A DNA stretch of 64,000 bases, taken from the NCBI GenBank assembly GCA_031551635.1, contig JAVBNH010000009.1:15474-79473 (forward strand), written 5' to 3'. The position numbers were made by a program, and so were the translations under genes. Under the pieces are notes generated by a model. That model was not told where the DNA came from, did no database searches, and saw only the letters and a list, made by a program, of their open reading frames with translations. Origin of the DNA: JAVBNH01 sp031551635. GTDB taxonomy: Bacteria; Bacillota; Clostridia; Oscillospirales; Acutalibacteraceae. Below, one piece after another: positions 1-9,699 of this stretch; the stretch's first letter is position 1; every line of letters begins with the position of its first letter.

Positions 1-362
1 GCGATAAGCGGCGAGAAGTCGGTCATAGCGCCGATTCCAAGGAAGATAAGGGAGGGGTACAGTCCTGATTTTACACCGATGTAGAGTATGTCGAGGAAGC
101 CGCCTTTGTCGAGGATTTTAGCTATGTCAAGCTCATTGCCAAGGAATAATTCCATGTGAAAAAGATCCGCGCCAGGGAAGTTTGTCAAAAACATTCCGAA
201 GGCTATCGGCAGCAGTAAAAGCGGCTCAAATTTTCTCACTACCGCGAGATATATCAATACACCGGAAATCAAAAACATCGCAAGCGTCTGCCACCCCAAT
301 ACGTCTGAGGTAAAAAGCTTGCTGATTCCGGTGCTCTCGAAAAACTGAATAAAGGTATCCAT
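1..362 (-). CDS. Na+-pumping decarboxylase beta subunit (OadB/MmdB family), N-terminal part
   Basis: This is the integral-membrane beta subunit of a biotin-dependent decarboxylase. In the family it decarboxylates carboxybiotin and exports Na+. The gene runs off the left edge, so only about the first 120 residues are visible. They begin MDTFIQFFESTGISKL, pass through hydrophobic segments (AMFLISGVLIYLAV) and include the family hallmarks VVRKFEPLLLLPIAFGM and PSLIFLGIGAMTDFSPLIA. The ATG at 362 follows a weak GAAAGG site. It is the last visible gene of a minus-strand cluster: carboxyltransferase, gamma-like subunit, biotin carrier, beta subunit. Family assignment is secure; the acyl-CoA or keto-acid substrate is set by the upstream alpha subunit. 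Confidence 0.9.
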   Translation of the reverse strand, partial: MDTFIQFFESTGISKLFTSDVLGWQTLAMFLISGVLIYLAVVRKFEPLLLLPIAFGMFLTNFPGADLFHMELFLGNELDIAKILDKGGFLDILYIGVKSGLYPSLIFLGIGAMTDFSPLI

Positions 363-394
363 AAGATGCCAGACCTTTCCGGTTTTATTTGCTA

Positions 395-790
395 TTAAGA
401 GATAACAATCATAGTGTCACCCGCTCCTACGCCGGTGCCCTTTCCGACATTGACCGCCGCGACTGTTCCGTCTATCGGCGAAAATACCTCGTTTTCCATT
501 TTCATAGCTTCCAGCACACAGAGCAGTGAGCCTTTTTTAACGCTGTCGCCGACCTTTACGGCAACGCTGATTATCGTGCCGTTCAATGGCGCGAGCACAG
601 TAGTTCCGGAAATGTTTGCCTTGGTAGCGGCGGGTGCGGCGTTTACCGGTGGAGCCGGCTGCTGCACAGCCACAGCCGGAGCTGCCGCTGAAGCAGCCTG
701 AAGGCTTGAGCTTTCGCCTTGAGCAAGCTCCTCAACCTCGACATCGTATATAACACCGTTAACCTTAATGCAATATTTTTTAACTGACAT
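395..790 (-). CDS. Biotin carboxyl carrier protein of the decarboxylase pump
   Basis: A 131-residue biotinyl carrier that shuttles CO2 from the carboxyltransferase to the membrane beta subunit. The C-terminal biotinyl domain (about residues 62-131) has the motif EAMKMENE, with the lysine as biotinylation site. It is preceded by an Ala/Pro-rich flexible linker (about residues 30-60) typical of MmdC, GcdC and OadA carrier segments. It lies between the gamma-like gene and the beta-subunit gene, with 32 nt to the latter, matching the usual gene order of methylmalonyl-CoA decarboxylases. A GAAAGG ribosome site precedes the ATG. Confidence 0.93.
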   Translation of the reverse strand: MSVKKYCIKVNGVIYDVEVEELAQGESSSLQAASAAAPAVAVQQPAPPVNAAPAATKANISGTTVLAPLNGTIISVAVKVGDSVKKGSLLCVLEAMKMENEVFSPIDGTVAAVNVGKGTGVGAGDTMIVIS

Positions 791-849
791 TTTGTGACCA
801 ACCTTTCAAGCTTGATTGATATTTAAGTATACAGAGTACACTGTAAAGA

Positions 850-1209
850 TTACCTCTTTTTAAATCCTGTTACCCTGAATGAGTTTGCCGGTTTACCGCT
901 TTGGGCACTGATTGCCGCGGTTATCACCGCGATTATTTCATTGTGGTTTGCCGCTGCTGCTTCTGATGATATTGTCGGCTCAGAAATATATGCTTCTTGA
1001 GCATTATCATCTGCGGTGGAGACTAGCAACGATTTTTTTGCATCCGCTTTTTTAAAAACTCTTCCGATTATTGTGATAAAAAGCATGATAATCGACAGAG
1101 CAGCGAAAATAATGCCCATCCCGAGAAGCAGAACAGTGAAGCCGTCTTTAATATTGCCGGTGTTGACTCCGGTTGATAATATATTATTTATTACAGACAA
1201 AAACATCAT
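850..1209 (-). CDS. OadG-family gamma/delta subunit of the Na+ pump
   Basis: A 119-residue small membrane subunit. One long hydrophobic segment (about residues 22-50, around GFTVLLLGMGIIFAALSIIMLFI) is followed by a charged cytoplasmic tail, the layout of OadG/MmdD proteins, which hold the pump together. The C-terminus (ITAAISAQSGK then FRVTGFKKR) matches the tail often seen in clostridial family members. It sits 13 nt downstream of the carboxyltransferase gene and is preceded by AAAGGTGGG, so it is translated as part of the same operon. Confidence 0.85.
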   Translation of the reverse strand: MMFLSVINNILSTGVNTGNIKDGFTVLLLGMGIIFAALSIIMLFITIIGRVFKKADAKKSLLVSTADDNAQEAYISEPTISSEAAAANHNEIIAVITAAISAQSGKPANSFRVTGFKKR

Positions 1210-1222
1210 ATTCCCACCTTTA

Positions 1223-2674
1223 TTAACTTAGAAAATCTGCGAATTTTTTCTTTTGGGCAAGCATTGAAAAGGCTGAGGCTATCCTCGCGCGCAGCTCGCT
1301 GTATTCGCAGATGAAGTCAATCAGCCCGCAGGAAGCTGCTTCAAGCGGAGTAGAAATCTCTTGCTCCCATTTAGTCTTAAGCTCTTCGGCTGTTTCCGTT
1401 TTCAGTCTTTCACCGAACATGAACTGAACCGCGCTGTCTGAGGGCATCAGCTCGATTTCGGCGTTTTTTAAGGCAAAAACCATATCCGCGCCGAGAAATT
1501 TTGAACCGAAAAATGAGAAAACCGAGCCTGACATTTTTCCCGAAATCAACGAGACAAAAGGTGCTTTAAAACAAGCGAAGCTCTGCGAGAGTTTCGCATA
1601 GCTATTTATCGCACAGGGCTGTGCAGCTTCGGCTGATGCGTCATAGCCGGCGCAGTCGCCGACACTCAGCAGCGGAAGGTTGAAGCGGGAGCAAAAATCT
1701 ATGAAGGACGAGGCTTTTTCGCATCCCTCAGCAGTCAGTCTGCCCTCGTTTACAGCCGGATTTGTCGCGACTATACCGCAGGAAAATGTTCCCACGGAGC
1801 ATATAGCCGTAATCATTTCGCAGCTGTTTTTTTCGTTAAGCTCGAGAAATTTTCCGCCGTCGGCAAGGATTTTCAAGAGCGAACGCATATCATATGACGA
1901 GCAGACAAGCTCCTCAATTTCAGGTGTAACGCGTTCAGGGTCGTCGCCGGTAATAACCGGACAATCGTCTTTTTTATTGGAAGGGAGGTAAGAAAGCAGA
2001 GCTCTCACATTAAGGAATGCCTCCTGCTCGCTTGCGCAATCGAGTGAAAACAACTTTTTATATTCATTGGCGGAAAAATTACCGCCGGAAGCCTGTTTTA
2101 CTACCGAAAGCGGCGAGATAGACAGTTCACATTTTTCGCCTGCGGAAATTATAAAATCAGACTGCATCGCTATTACTGCGTTTATACCCGAGCAAACTCC
2201 GGTGATTACGGAAATCAATGGAATTTTACCCTTGGCGTTAGCCACAGCATCAAGAACAACAGAAAAAGCGGCGAGTACATTCACGCCCTCGTTAAGCTTA
2301 ACACCGTCGCAGTCAAAAACCGCTATCATAGGTGCGCCGTTCTTCAGAGCGTTTTTGTAAGCTTCGGCAATTTTTTTCGCGCCCATCAGTCCGAGCGCGC
2401 CTGACATACGCGAATAATCCTGGGCGTATGCGTAGCACAGCCGCCCCTCAACCGCGCCGTAGCCGGTCAAAACACCTTCAAGGCATTTTTCTTTATCGCT
2501 GAGAATATCGGCGGAAGAGCTTATCAGAGCGTTTGTTTCGGCAAAGCTCTGAGAGTCGAACAACAGCCTCATTTTTTCGCTGACAGAAAGCCTGCCGTCC
2601 TTTAGTTCATTTTCATCATTGTGCAGAGCACACAAAGTTTTTTCAACAGTTTCTTTCCTTTTTTGAAGCTCCAT
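1223..2674 (-). CDS. Carboxyltransferase (alpha) subunit of a biotin-dependent acyl-CoA decarboxylase, divergent
   Basis: A 483-residue protein of the MmdA/PccB/GcdA carboxyltransferase superfamily, with N- and C-terminal crotonase-like halves. Recognisable stretches are GVLTGYGAVEGRLCYAYAQDYS (read in parts), the N-half oxyanion region ITGVCSGINAV, and the C-half region ISGKMSGSVFSF. It is somewhat shorter than MmdA (about 510 aa). The usual glycine-rich PCAGGA-type and AYGGA-type loops are altered here to VCSGIN and KMSGSV, so the substrate (methylmalonyl-CoA, glutaconyl-CoA or other) cannot be fixed. It is first in the cluster, with GGAGGT nine nt before the ATG. Confidence 0.82.
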   Translation of the reverse strand: MELQKRKETVEKTLCALHNDENELKDGRLSVSEKMRLLFDSQSFAETNALISSSADILSDKEKCLEGVLTGYGAVEGRLCYAYAQDYSRMSGALGLMGAKKIAEAYKNALKNGAPMIAVFDCDGVKLNEGVNVLAAFSVVLDAVANAKGKIPLISVITGVCSGINAVIAMQSDFIISAGEKCELSISPLSVVKQASGGNFSANEYKKLFSLDCASEQEAFLNVRALLSYLPSNKKDDCPVITGDDPERVTPEIEELVCSSYDMRSLLKILADGGKFLELNEKNSCEMITAICSVGTFSCGIVATNPAVNEGRLTAEGCEKASSFIDFCSRFNLPLLSVGDCAGYDASAEAAQPCAINSYAKLSQSFACFKAPFVSLISGKMSGSVFSFFGSKFLGADMVFALKNAEIELMPSDSAVQFMFGERLKTETAEELKTKWEQEISTPLEAASCGLIDFICEYSELRARIASAFSMLAQKKKFADFLS

Positions 2675-2732
2675 AAGCAGATACCTCCGACTTAGTATTG
2701 TGCTGTATTACAAAAAAACAAAAATCAAATAT

Positions 2733-2761
2733 ATAGTAACATTTTTTATCTTGGAAAACAA
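2733..2761 (-). promoter_or_regulatory. Candidate promoter of the decarboxylase cluster
   Basis: On the minus strand TTGTTT and TACTAT are separated by 17 nt, about 60 nt upstream of the carboxyltransferase start. The -35 is weak and the region is AT-rich, so this is only a candidate. The rest of the 2675-2939 gap is AT-rich and shows no other clear element. Confidence 0.4.
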
Positions 2762-2939
2762 TAGAAAACAAGAAAATTTATCTGGTATACGGAAAAAATT
2801 AACATAGGTTTTATTTATATCAAAAATATAAACCAATAATTATATTGATTATTATTGAATGCAAATGAAAAAATATAATCGGAAGTTATCTATTGATATA
2901 AAAATTTATTGCTTCCAAATATAAAACGAGGAAAAAATT

Positions 2940-3542
2940 ATGAAAAGAAAAATATTGGTGCTTATAATCAGTGTTATTCTGATTTTTGTCTTTGCATTCA
3001 ATGCTCTGGGTGTAACTCACACTGTGCAGAAGGGTGAGACGCTTTGGAAAATCGGGCAAAAGTACAAGGTTGACGTGAACGCTATTAAAAAAGCGAATCC
3101 GCAGATAAAAAATTTCGCGCTCATTTATCCCGGGCAAAAAATCGAGGTTCCGCTGAACGATGAGGATTTACAAGCGTTCGAGAAGGAGGTCATCAGGCTG
3201 ACCAATCTCAAGCGCACAGCGAACGGCCTCAAGCCCCTGACCGCGAATACTCTTTTGTCAAAAACCGCGCGTTATAAGTCGTGGGATATGCATGACAAGA
3301 AGTATTTTTCGCATCAGAGCCCAACCTACGGCTCACCCTTCGAGATGATGAAAAAATTCGGCATAAGCTACAGGACGGCGGGAGAAAATATCGCGATGGG
3401 GCAGAGCACGCCAGCAAAGGTAGTCGAGGCATGGTGGAATTCACCCGGTCATAAGGCGAATATGATGAATTCGGCTTTTACCGAAATCGGCGTGGGTTAT
3501 GTCAAGGACGGACATTACTGGACACAGATGTTTAAGGGTTAA
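2940..3542 (+). CDS. Secreted LysM-CAP domain protein (YkwD/SafA-like)
   Basis: A 200-residue exported protein. Residues 1-24 form a signal peptide (MKRKILVLIISVILIFVFAF). A single LysM peptidoglycan/chitin-binding domain follows (about 25-72, THTVQKGETLWKIGQKYKV ... YPGQKIEVP). The rest (about 80-200) is a bacterial CAP/SCP domain with the signature pieces SPTYGSPFEMM, AGENIAMG and WWNSPGHKANMM. LysM-CAP proteins in Clostridia and Bacilli are wall- or spore-coat-associated; the molecular function of the CAP domain is unknown. It stands alone, with the decarboxylase cluster diverging upstream and a hairpin downstream. Confidence 0.9.
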   Translation: MKRKILVLIISVILIFVFAFNALGVTHTVQKGETLWKIGQKYKVDVNAIKKANPQIKNFALIYPGQKIEVPLNDEDLQAFEKEVIRLTNLKRTANGLKPLTANTLLSKTARYKSWDMHDKKYFSHQSPTYGSPFEMMKKFGISYRTAGENIAMGQSTPAKVVEAWWNSPGHKANMMNSAFTEIGVGYVKDGHYWTQMFKG

Positions 3543-3558
3543 GAATAGTTATTGAGTG

Positions 3559-3602
3559 AATGCAAAAGCATGTGATCGAGCCCGGTCATATGCTTTTGCG
3601 TT
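3559..3602 (+). terminator. Hairpin after the LysM-CAP gene
   Basis: The arms GCAAAAGCAT (3562-3571) and ATGCTTTTGC (3590-3599) are perfectly complementary, and the pairing extends slightly outward. There is no strong U-run directly after it, so it is a weak or non-canonical terminator candidate. Confidence 0.4.
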
Positions 3603-3675
3603 GCTTGAAAGCCTTTTGTTTTAAGCGATATAAATAAACCGAACAAAAAAACGTACATTTATTTGCCGAAATGAC

Positions 3676-3704
3676 TTTACATCTTTTGCTTAACATTGTA
3701 TAAT
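3676..3704 (+). promoter_or_regulatory. sigmaA-type promoter of radC
   Basis: TTTACA (3676-3681) and a perfect TATAAT (3699-3704) are spaced by 17 nt. This gives a leader of roughly 95 nt to the radC start. A TGCCGAA heptamer (3664-3670), matching the Spo0A box TGNCGAA, lies just upstream of the -35. Confidence 0.65.
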
Positions 3705-3807
3705 AAGAAAAAGGTTATTTGTTTTAATCTGCATGCCGGATACTGTTTATTGTTTTTTTTCATTTGATTTGCAGTAAATTTATAAAATGATGAAGGATTA
3801 TGCTTTA

Positions 3808-4566
3808 ATGAAGGACGATAAAAAAGGTGGCGAGGTTGACCATAACGGTCACAGACAACGGTTGATTTCCAGGTTTCTCAGCGAGGGGCTCAAGTCCTTT
3901 GAGCCGCATAATGTGATTGAGCTGATTCTGTTTTTTGCCATTCCTCGCGCCGATACTAATGACACCGCTCACCGTCTGATAACACGCTTTAAAACGGTTT
4001 CAGGCGTGTTAAACGCCGATTATAAAGCCCTGACAAGCATCGAGGGCGTTGGCAAAAAATCCGCGCTTCTTCTCAGGGTAATCGGTCAGCTCATTTCCTA
4101 TACCTCCAACGAGCAGATAAACAGCAAGGCGCCGATACTAAATTCCGAGGATGCCATTGAGTTTTTCAAGCCGAAATTTGCAGGAGTAAAGGTTGAGCAG
4201 TTTTATCTTCTGACAATGAATAAAAACGGCAGCATCATAAGCTGCGTGATGGTTTCGGAAGGCGGCTTCACCTACACCGACGCGAATATCCGGAAGATTA
4301 TCGAAGAGGCTATTTATGACAGCGCGTCCGCCGCGATTATCGCTCATAATCATCCGCACGGCGTGGCTGTGCCCTCAGCCTCGGATGTTGACACGACAAG
4401 GCAGATTTCCGAAATGCTCGCGAAAATTGATGTTAACCTCACCGACCATATTATTATTTCGCAGGAGGACAGCTTTGCAATGGCGAGAATCGCGAAATTT
4501 TCCGGGATTTTTTCCATTTGTAATACCAAAAGGGTAGCCTCAGAGCAGCCGCAATATAATATTTGA
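3808..4566 (+). CDS. radC: RadC family protein (JAB/MPN domain)
   Basis: About 252 residues. An N-terminal helix-hairpin-helix region (EGLKSFEPHNVIEL ... SIEGVGKKSALLLR) is followed by a C-terminal JAB metalloprotease-like domain. The metal-binding motif is intact: HNHPHGVAVPSASDVD. RadC proteins were once tied to recombinational repair, but their biochemical role is unresolved. The upstream in-frame ATG at 3787 would add seven residues. I prefer 3808 because AAGGA (3793-3797) lies ten nt before it while nothing purine-rich precedes 3787. It is followed within 40 nt by uvrB, so it belongs to a DNA-repair gene block. Confidence 0.92.
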   Translation: MKDDKKGGEVDHNGHRQRLISRFLSEGLKSFEPHNVIELILFFAIPRADTNDTAHRLITRFKTVSGVLNADYKALTSIEGVGKKSALLLRVIGQLISYTSNEQINSKAPILNSEDAIEFFKPKFAGVKVEQFYLLTMNKNGSIISCVMVSEGGFTYTDANIRKIIEEAIYDSASAAIIAHNHPHGVAVPSASDVDTTRQISEMLAKIDVNLTDHIIISQEDSFAMARIAKFSGIFSICNTKRVASEQPQYNI

Positions 4567-4603
4567 GCTTCTACTTGCGTTTTGAAGGGAAAACACTTTT
4601 TTT

Positions 4604-6565
4604 ATGGATAAATTTGTACTGAAATCCGGCTATGAACCTACAGGTGACCAACCGCAGGCAATAGAAAAGCTGGTTGACGGTCTTAACAAGGGCTATATGG
4701 AGCAGACCCTGCTCGGTGTCACAGGCTCGGGCAAAACATTTACCATGGCTAACATTATCGAGCGAGTAAACCGCCCGACACTGGTTCTGGCGCATAATAA
4801 AACTCTTGCGGCTCAGCTTTGCAGTGAATTCAGGGAGTATTTTCCCGATAACGCGGTTGAGTATTTTGTTTCCTATTATGATTATTACCAGCCTGAGGCT
4901 TATGTCCCGACGACTGACACATATATTGAAAAGGAATCGACTATAAACGAGGAGATTGACCGCCTGCGTCATTCGGCGACCTGTTCGCTTTCTGAGCGGC
5001 GGGATGTTATAATTGTCGCGAGTGTTTCCTGTATTTACACCCTTGGTGACCCTATTGATTACCGCGAGATGGTTATCTCTCTGCGCACAGGAATGAAAAA
5101 GGAACGCGACGATTTTATCAAAAAGCTTATTTCGATTCAATATGAGCGAAATGACTTGAATTTTATGAGAAATAAATTCCGCGTCAGGGGTGACGTGGTT
5201 GAGGTTTTTCCGGCATATTCAAGCGGACATGCCTTCAGATTCGAGTTTTTCGGTGACGAAATCGACAGAATCAGTGAGATTAACCCTTTGACAGGGCAGG
5301 TTGTTAAAACAGTGAATCACGCGGCGATTTACCCCGCGTCGCACTATGTTATATCGAGCGATAAAATGGAAGCCGCGCTTTCGGATATTTACAATGAAAT
5401 GCTCGAGCGAGTCGCAGAATTTGAGAGTAAGGGCAAGCTGATTGAGGCTCAGAGGATAAGACAAAGAACCGAATACGACATAGAAATGCTGCGCGAGACA
5501 GGTTTTTGCAGCGGAATCGAAAATTATTCGAGGATAATGTCCGGCAGACCGCCGGGGGCGTCACCCTTCACCCTGCTTGATTATTTCCCGGAGGATTTTA
5601 TACTTTTCGTTGACGAGTCGCATGTCTCGCTGCCTCAGGTAAGGGGTATGTACGGCGGCGACCGCTCGAGAAAATCAAACCTTATAGAATTCGGCTTCCG
5701 CCTGCCATCAGCCTTTGATAACCGACCCCTGACAGACGAGGAATTTTATAAGAAGGTACATCAGAAAATATTTGTCAGCGCAACACCGGGAGAGTTCGAA
5801 AAAACAAAAAGCATGCAGATAGCTGAGCAGCTCATACGCCCGACAGGACTGCTTGACCCCTCTGTGAGCGTGCGCCCCGTTGAGGGGCAGATAGATGACC
5901 TCATAGGCGAGATTTACGCACGTGTCGAGCGAAAAGAACGGGTACTGGTCACAACTCTGACAAAGGATATGGCAGAAAGGCTCACCGAATACCTTGAGGA
6001 TTTTAAAATCAAGGTGCGTTATATGCATTTCGGCATTGATACGATTGAGCGAATGGAAATCATTAGAGATTTACGTCTTGGTGAATTTGACGTACTCGTA
6101 GGCATAAACCTTCTGCGTGAAGGACTTGACCTGCCTGAGGTATCGCTCGTCGCTATACTCGACGCCGATAAGGAGGGCTTCCTGCGAAGTGAGACATCAC
6201 TGGTTCAGACCATAGGCAGAGCGGCGCGAAACGACAGGGGCGAGGTCATTATGTACGCAGACAGCGTCACGCCTTCGATGGAAAAGGCTCTCAGGGAGAC
6301 AAGCCGCAGGCGCGAGATTCAGTCGGCATATAACGAAGCTCACGGAATAATTCCGAAAACGATAATCAAGGATGTACGCGAGATACTGGAAATTTCCTCA
6401 AAGAATTCCGTTGAGGGAAGTATGGCACAGAAGCTCTCGAGAAAAGAGCGCGAAGAGATGATTAAAAAGCTCACCGAGGAGATGAGGAGTGCGGCGAAGA
6501 TCCTTGAGTTCGAGCACGCAGCCTACCTCAGAGACAGGATTGAGCAGCTTAGGCGTGGGAAATAA
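4604..6565 (+). CDS. uvrB: Excinuclease ABC subunit B
   Basis: A full-length 653-residue UvrB, the helicase-like damage-verification subunit of nucleotide excision repair. Walker A is GVTGSGKT near residue 39; the beta-hairpin region includes [16 protein letters not shown]; helicase motif V/VI sequences ([24 protein letters not shown]) and a C-terminal UVR motif (about 615-650, [19 protein letters not shown]) are all present. It is collinear with uvrA 53 nt downstream, and the pair follows radC. Nothing is truncated. Confidence 0.98.
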   Translation: MDKFVLKSGYEPTGDQPQAIEKLVDGLNKGYMEQTLLGVTGSGKTFTMANIIERVNRPTLVLAHNKTLAAQLCSEFREYFPDNAVEYFVSYYDYYQPEAYVPTTDTYIEKESTINEEIDRLRHSATCSLSERRDVIIVASVSCIYTLGDPIDYREMVISLRTGMKKERDDFIKKLISIQYERNDLNFMRNKFRVRGDVVEVFPAYSSGHAFRFEFFGDEIDRISEINPLTGQVVKTVNHAAIYPASHYVISSDKMEAALSDIYNEMLERVAEFESKGKLIEAQRIRQRTEYDIEMLRETGFCSGIENYSRIMSGRPPGASPFTLLDYFPEDFILFVDESHVSLPQVRGMYGGDRSRKSNLIEFGFRLPSAFDNRPLTDEEFYKKVHQKIFVSATPGEFEKTKSMQIAEQLIRPTGLLDPSVSVRPVEGQIDDLIGEIYARVERKERVLVTTLTKDMAERLTEYLEDFKIKVRYMHFGIDTIERMEIIRDLRLGEFDVLVGINLLREGLDLPEVSLVAILDADKEGFLRSETSLVQTIGRAARNDRGEVIMYADSVTPSMEKALRETSRRREIQSAYNEAHGIIPKTIIKDVREILEISSKNSVEGSMAQKLSRKEREEMIKKLTEEMRSAAKILEFEHAAYLRDRIEQLRRGK

Positions 6566-6618
6566 ATCTTGTGGTATTTTATAATATTATTTACCGAAAA
6601 ATATTGAAAGGGTAAAAT

Positions 6619-9471
6619 ATGCAAAAAAACCTTATAGTGAAGGGTGCCAGGGAGCACAATCTCAAAAATATCGACCTTGAAATCCCGAGGGACAAGCTTG
6701 TGGTTTTTACGGGGCTTTCCGGCTCCGGAAAATCCTCGCTTGCCTTTGATACAATATATGCCGAGGGGCAGCGGCGTTATGTCGAATCGCTTTCGTCTTA
6801 CGCACGTCAGTTTCTCGGGCAGATGGAAAAGCCGAATGTTGACTATATCGAGGGTCTCTCACCGGCTATTTCGATTGACCAGAAAACAACCTCAAAAAAT
6901 CCGCGTTCAACAGTCGGAACGGTCACGGAAATTTACGATTATCTACGGCTTTTATACGCGAGAATCGGCATTCCGCACTGTCCGGTCTGCGGCAAAGAAA
7001 TTAAGCAGCAGACTGTTGACCAGATTGTTGATAAGGTTCTCGAGCTTCCGGAGGGCTCGAAAATCCAGATAATGGCGCCTGTCGTCAAGAGCCGCAAGGG
7101 CGAGCATGTCAAAGAGCTTGAGAGCGCGCGGAAGTCCGGTTTTGTACGCGTGCGTGTCGATGGCAGCATCTATGATTTATCCGAGGGTGTTTTTCTTGAC
7201 AAGAATAAAAAACACACCATTGAAGTCATCGTTGACCGCCTTGTCGTAAAAGACGACATTCGCAGCAGACTTTCCGATTCGCTTGAGATATGCGCGAAGC
7301 TGACCGGCGGGACTATGCTGATTGATGTGACAGACGGTAATGAGATGCTGTTTTCGCTGAACTATGCCTGTCCAGAGCACGGTTTTTCCATAGATGAGCT
7401 GACTCCGCGCATGTTTTCGTTCAATAATCCCTTCGGCGCGTGTCCGACCTGCTCCGGGCTGAGCTTTTTTATGAAAATCGACCCGGATCTGGTGATTCCC
7501 AATAAGAACCTCTCAATTCTCGAGGGGGCAATCAGGGCTACCGGTTGGACAGTCACGGAAAACGGGACAATTGCACGCATGTACTACGAGGCGCTCGCGA
7601 ACGAGTATAAATTTTCGCTCAAGGAGCCGGTCAAAAACATAAATAAAGAAGGGCTTAACGCCATATTGTACGGCACAAGAGGTGCGAAGCTGAAGCTTGA
7701 GCGTACCAATGACTACGGCAGCGGCACCTATATTCATGAGTTTGAGGGCATAGTTAACAACCTCGAGCGACGGTATAAGGAGACTACAAGCGACTGGTCA
7801 AAGGCTGAAATCGAGCAGTATATGTCAAACAGCAAATGCCCCGACTGCAACGGCGCAAGGCTTAAAAAAGAAATACTCTGCGTCACTGTCGGCGGGATAA
7901 ATATCGATGAATTCGCGAATAAGTCGATTCGCGAGGCACTTGCGTTCATGAGAAATATTGAGCTTTCCGAAAGAGAAAGGCTCATCGGCGACTTGATTCT
8001 CAAGGAGATTATTGCGCGTCTGAGCTTCCTCGAGAGCGTGGGGCTGAATTATCTCACTCTGTCACGCTCCTCAGGCAGTCTTTCGGGCGGCGAGAGCCAG
8101 CGTATCAGGCTCGCCACACAAATAGGCTCCTCGCTCATGGGGGTTATCTATATTCTTGATGAGCCAAGCATCGGTCTTCATCAGAAGGATAATGAAAAAC
8201 TGCTGAAAACCCTTGTGAACCTGAGAGATTTGGGTAATACGCTTATTGTAGTCGAGCATGACGAGGAGACTATGAGGGCGGCGGATTATATCGTGGACAT
8301 CGGCCCCGGCGCGGGTATTCACGGCGGCGAAGTCGTCTGCAAGGGCAGTTATCAGGATATAGTCAAGTGCAAAAATTCCATTACCGGACAGTATTTAAGC
8401 GGAAAAAAGAAAATTCCGTTACCCGAAAAACGCAGAAAGGGTGACGGGCGTTATATTGAAATTCTTGGCGCGAGGGAGAATAATCTCAAATCAGTTGATG
8501 TTAAAATTCCTCTTGGGGTTTTTGTCAGCGTTACAGGTGTTTCCGGTTCCGGAAAATCGTCACTGATAAATGAAATTCTCTTCAAGCGTCTCGCTTGTGA
8601 GCTGAACGGCGCGAAGAAGACCTACGGGCAACACAGCGAAATGAACGGCATCAAAAACCTTGACAAGGTCATTGACATCGACCAGTCGCCAATTGGCAGA
8701 ACTCCGCGTTCGAATCCCGCGACCTATACCGGTGTTTTTACCGAAATCCGTGAGCTTTTTTCAATGACACAGGACGCGAAAATGAAGGGCTATCAGCCCG
8801 GACGCTTCTCGTTCAATGTCGCCGGGGGACGCTGCGAGGCGTGTCAGGGAGACGGAATCGTTAAAATCGAGATGCATTTCCTCGCTGATGTCTATGTGCC
8901 TTGTGAAGTCTGCAAGGGCGCGAGGTATAACCGCGAAACGCTTGAGGTGCATTACAAGGGTAAAAATATACACGAGGTTCTTGAAATGACTGTTGAGGAA
9001 GGGCTCAGCTTTTTCTCGAGTATTCCGAAGATTGAGCGCAAGCTGCAGACGCTTTATGATGTGGGGCTGGGATATATTAAAATCGGGCAATCCGCGACAA
9101 CTCTGTCGGGCGGCGAGGCGCAGCGCGTCAAGCTTTCAACAGAGCTTTCGAAGCGATCGACGGGCAACACAATTTATATTTTGGATGAGCCGACAACAGG
9201 GCTTCACACCGCCGATGTGCATAAGCTTGTCGAGGTTCTGCATACCCTTGTCGATATGGGTAACAGCGTTGTGGTTATTGAACACAACCTTGACATAATC
9301 AAAACAGCGGATTATATTATTGACATGGGACCCGAGGGCGGAGACGCCGGAGGGATGATTATCGCTGAGGGTACGCCCGAGGAAGTGGCAAAAGTGCCTG
9401 AAAGCTATACAGGTCAGTATCTATCGAAGCTTTTAATTACTACCACGCACACAAACAGTAGACATTTCTAA
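6619..9471 (+). CDS. uvrA: Excinuclease ABC subunit A
   Basis: A 950-residue UvrA dimer-forming ATPase that loads UvrB on damaged DNA. Both ABC modules are complete: Walker [15 protein letters not shown] (near residue 31) and [13 protein letters not shown] (near 640), with signatures [12 protein letters not shown] and [12 protein letters not shown]. Zinc-finger cysteines occur in CPVCGK and in [15 protein letters not shown]. The family normally ends shortly after the [13 protein letters not shown] sequence. Here about ten further residues ([11 protein letters not shown]) and the TAA stop are encoded by the left arm of a MITE-like hairpin element that begins at about 9436. AAAGGG precedes the ATG. 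Confidence 0.98.
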   Translation: MQKNLIVKGAREHNLKNIDLEIPRDKLVVFTGLSGSGKSSLAFDTIYAEGQRRYVESLSSYARQFLGQMEKPNVDYIEGLSPAISIDQKTTSKNPRSTVGTVTEIYDYLRLLYARIGIPHCPVCGKEIKQQTVDQIVDKVLELPEGSKIQIMAPVVKSRKGEHVKELESARKSGFVRVRVDGSIYDLSEGVFLDKNKKHTIEVIVDRLVVKDDIRSRLSDSLEICAKLTGGTMLIDVTDGNEMLFSLNYACPEHGFSIDELTPRMFSFNNPFGACPTCSGLSFFMKIDPDLVIPNKNLSILEGAIRATGWTVTENGTIARMYYEALANEYKFSLKEPVKNINKEGLNAILYGTRGAKLKLERTNDYGSGTYIHEFEGIVNNLERRYKETTSDWSKAEIEQYMSNSKCPDCNGARLKKEILCVTVGGINIDEFANKSIREALAFMRNIELSERERLIGDLILKEIIARLSFLESVGLNYLTLSRSSGSLSGGESQRIRLATQIGSSLMGVIYILDEPSIGLHQKDNEKLLKTLVNLRDLGNTLIVVEHDEETMRAADYIVDIGPGAGIHGGEVVCKGSYQDIVKCKNSITGQYLSGKKKIPLPEKRRKGDGRYIEILGARENNLKSVDVKIPLGVFVSVTGVSGSGKSSLINEILFKRLACELNGAKKTYGQHSEMNGIKNLDKVIDIDQSPIGRTPRSNPATYTGVFTEIRELFSMTQDAKMKGYQPGRFSFNVAGGRCEACQGDGIVKIEMHFLADVYVPCEVCKGARYNRETLEVHYKGKNIHEVLEMTVEEGLSFFSSIPKIERKLQTLYDVGLGYIKIGQSATTLSGGEAQRVKLSTELSKRSTGNTIYILDEPTTGLHTADVHKLVEVLHTLVDMGNSVVVIEHNLDIIKTADYIIDMGPEGGDAGGMIIAEGTPEEVAKVPESYTGQYLSKLLITTTHTNSRHF

Positions 9472-9600
9472 CTTGTCTTTTTTGTCCTGAGCTTTGTTGT
9501 CGTCCTTGCCTTGCGTCAGCAAAGCTACGTCCTCCGCCTTGCTCAGAACTAAAAAATCCTGCGTCATAAATTGTCGACTGTTTGCGTGCGCGGTAATAAT
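9436..9600. repeat. MITE-like imperfect inverted-repeat element at the uvrA 3' end
   Basis: The left arm (9436-9464, starting ATTACTACCACGCACACAA) and the right arm (9572-9600) are inverted repeats of each other over about 28 bp with four or five mismatches. Both arms share the core CAAACAGT-GACA. Further inward, TTTTTTGTCCTGAGC and the complement of GCTCAGAACTAAAAAA also pair, so the whole 165 bp can fold into a long imperfect hairpin. No transposase lies nearby. The element contributes the last codons and stop of uvrA. A 44-codon minus-strand ORF (9433-9567) exists inside but lacks a ribosome site. Confidence 0.6.
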
Positions 9601-9699
9601 AAATAGGTTTGTAATCCTATTAATTCTATGATTAAAAATTGAATTAGGAATTAAAATAGCGCATTGTATGAACAGAAAATTTTTGAAGGAGCTAGTCAT

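Noticed and set aside
4571..5140. 189-codon minus-strand ORF opposite uvrB
   Set aside because: Shadow of a conserved essential-type gene; its translation has no recognisable domain.
9433..9567. 44-codon minus-strand ORF within the MITE-like element
   Set aside because: No ribosome site and it lies wholly inside the inverted-repeat element; more likely incidental, though recurrence in other copies could change this.
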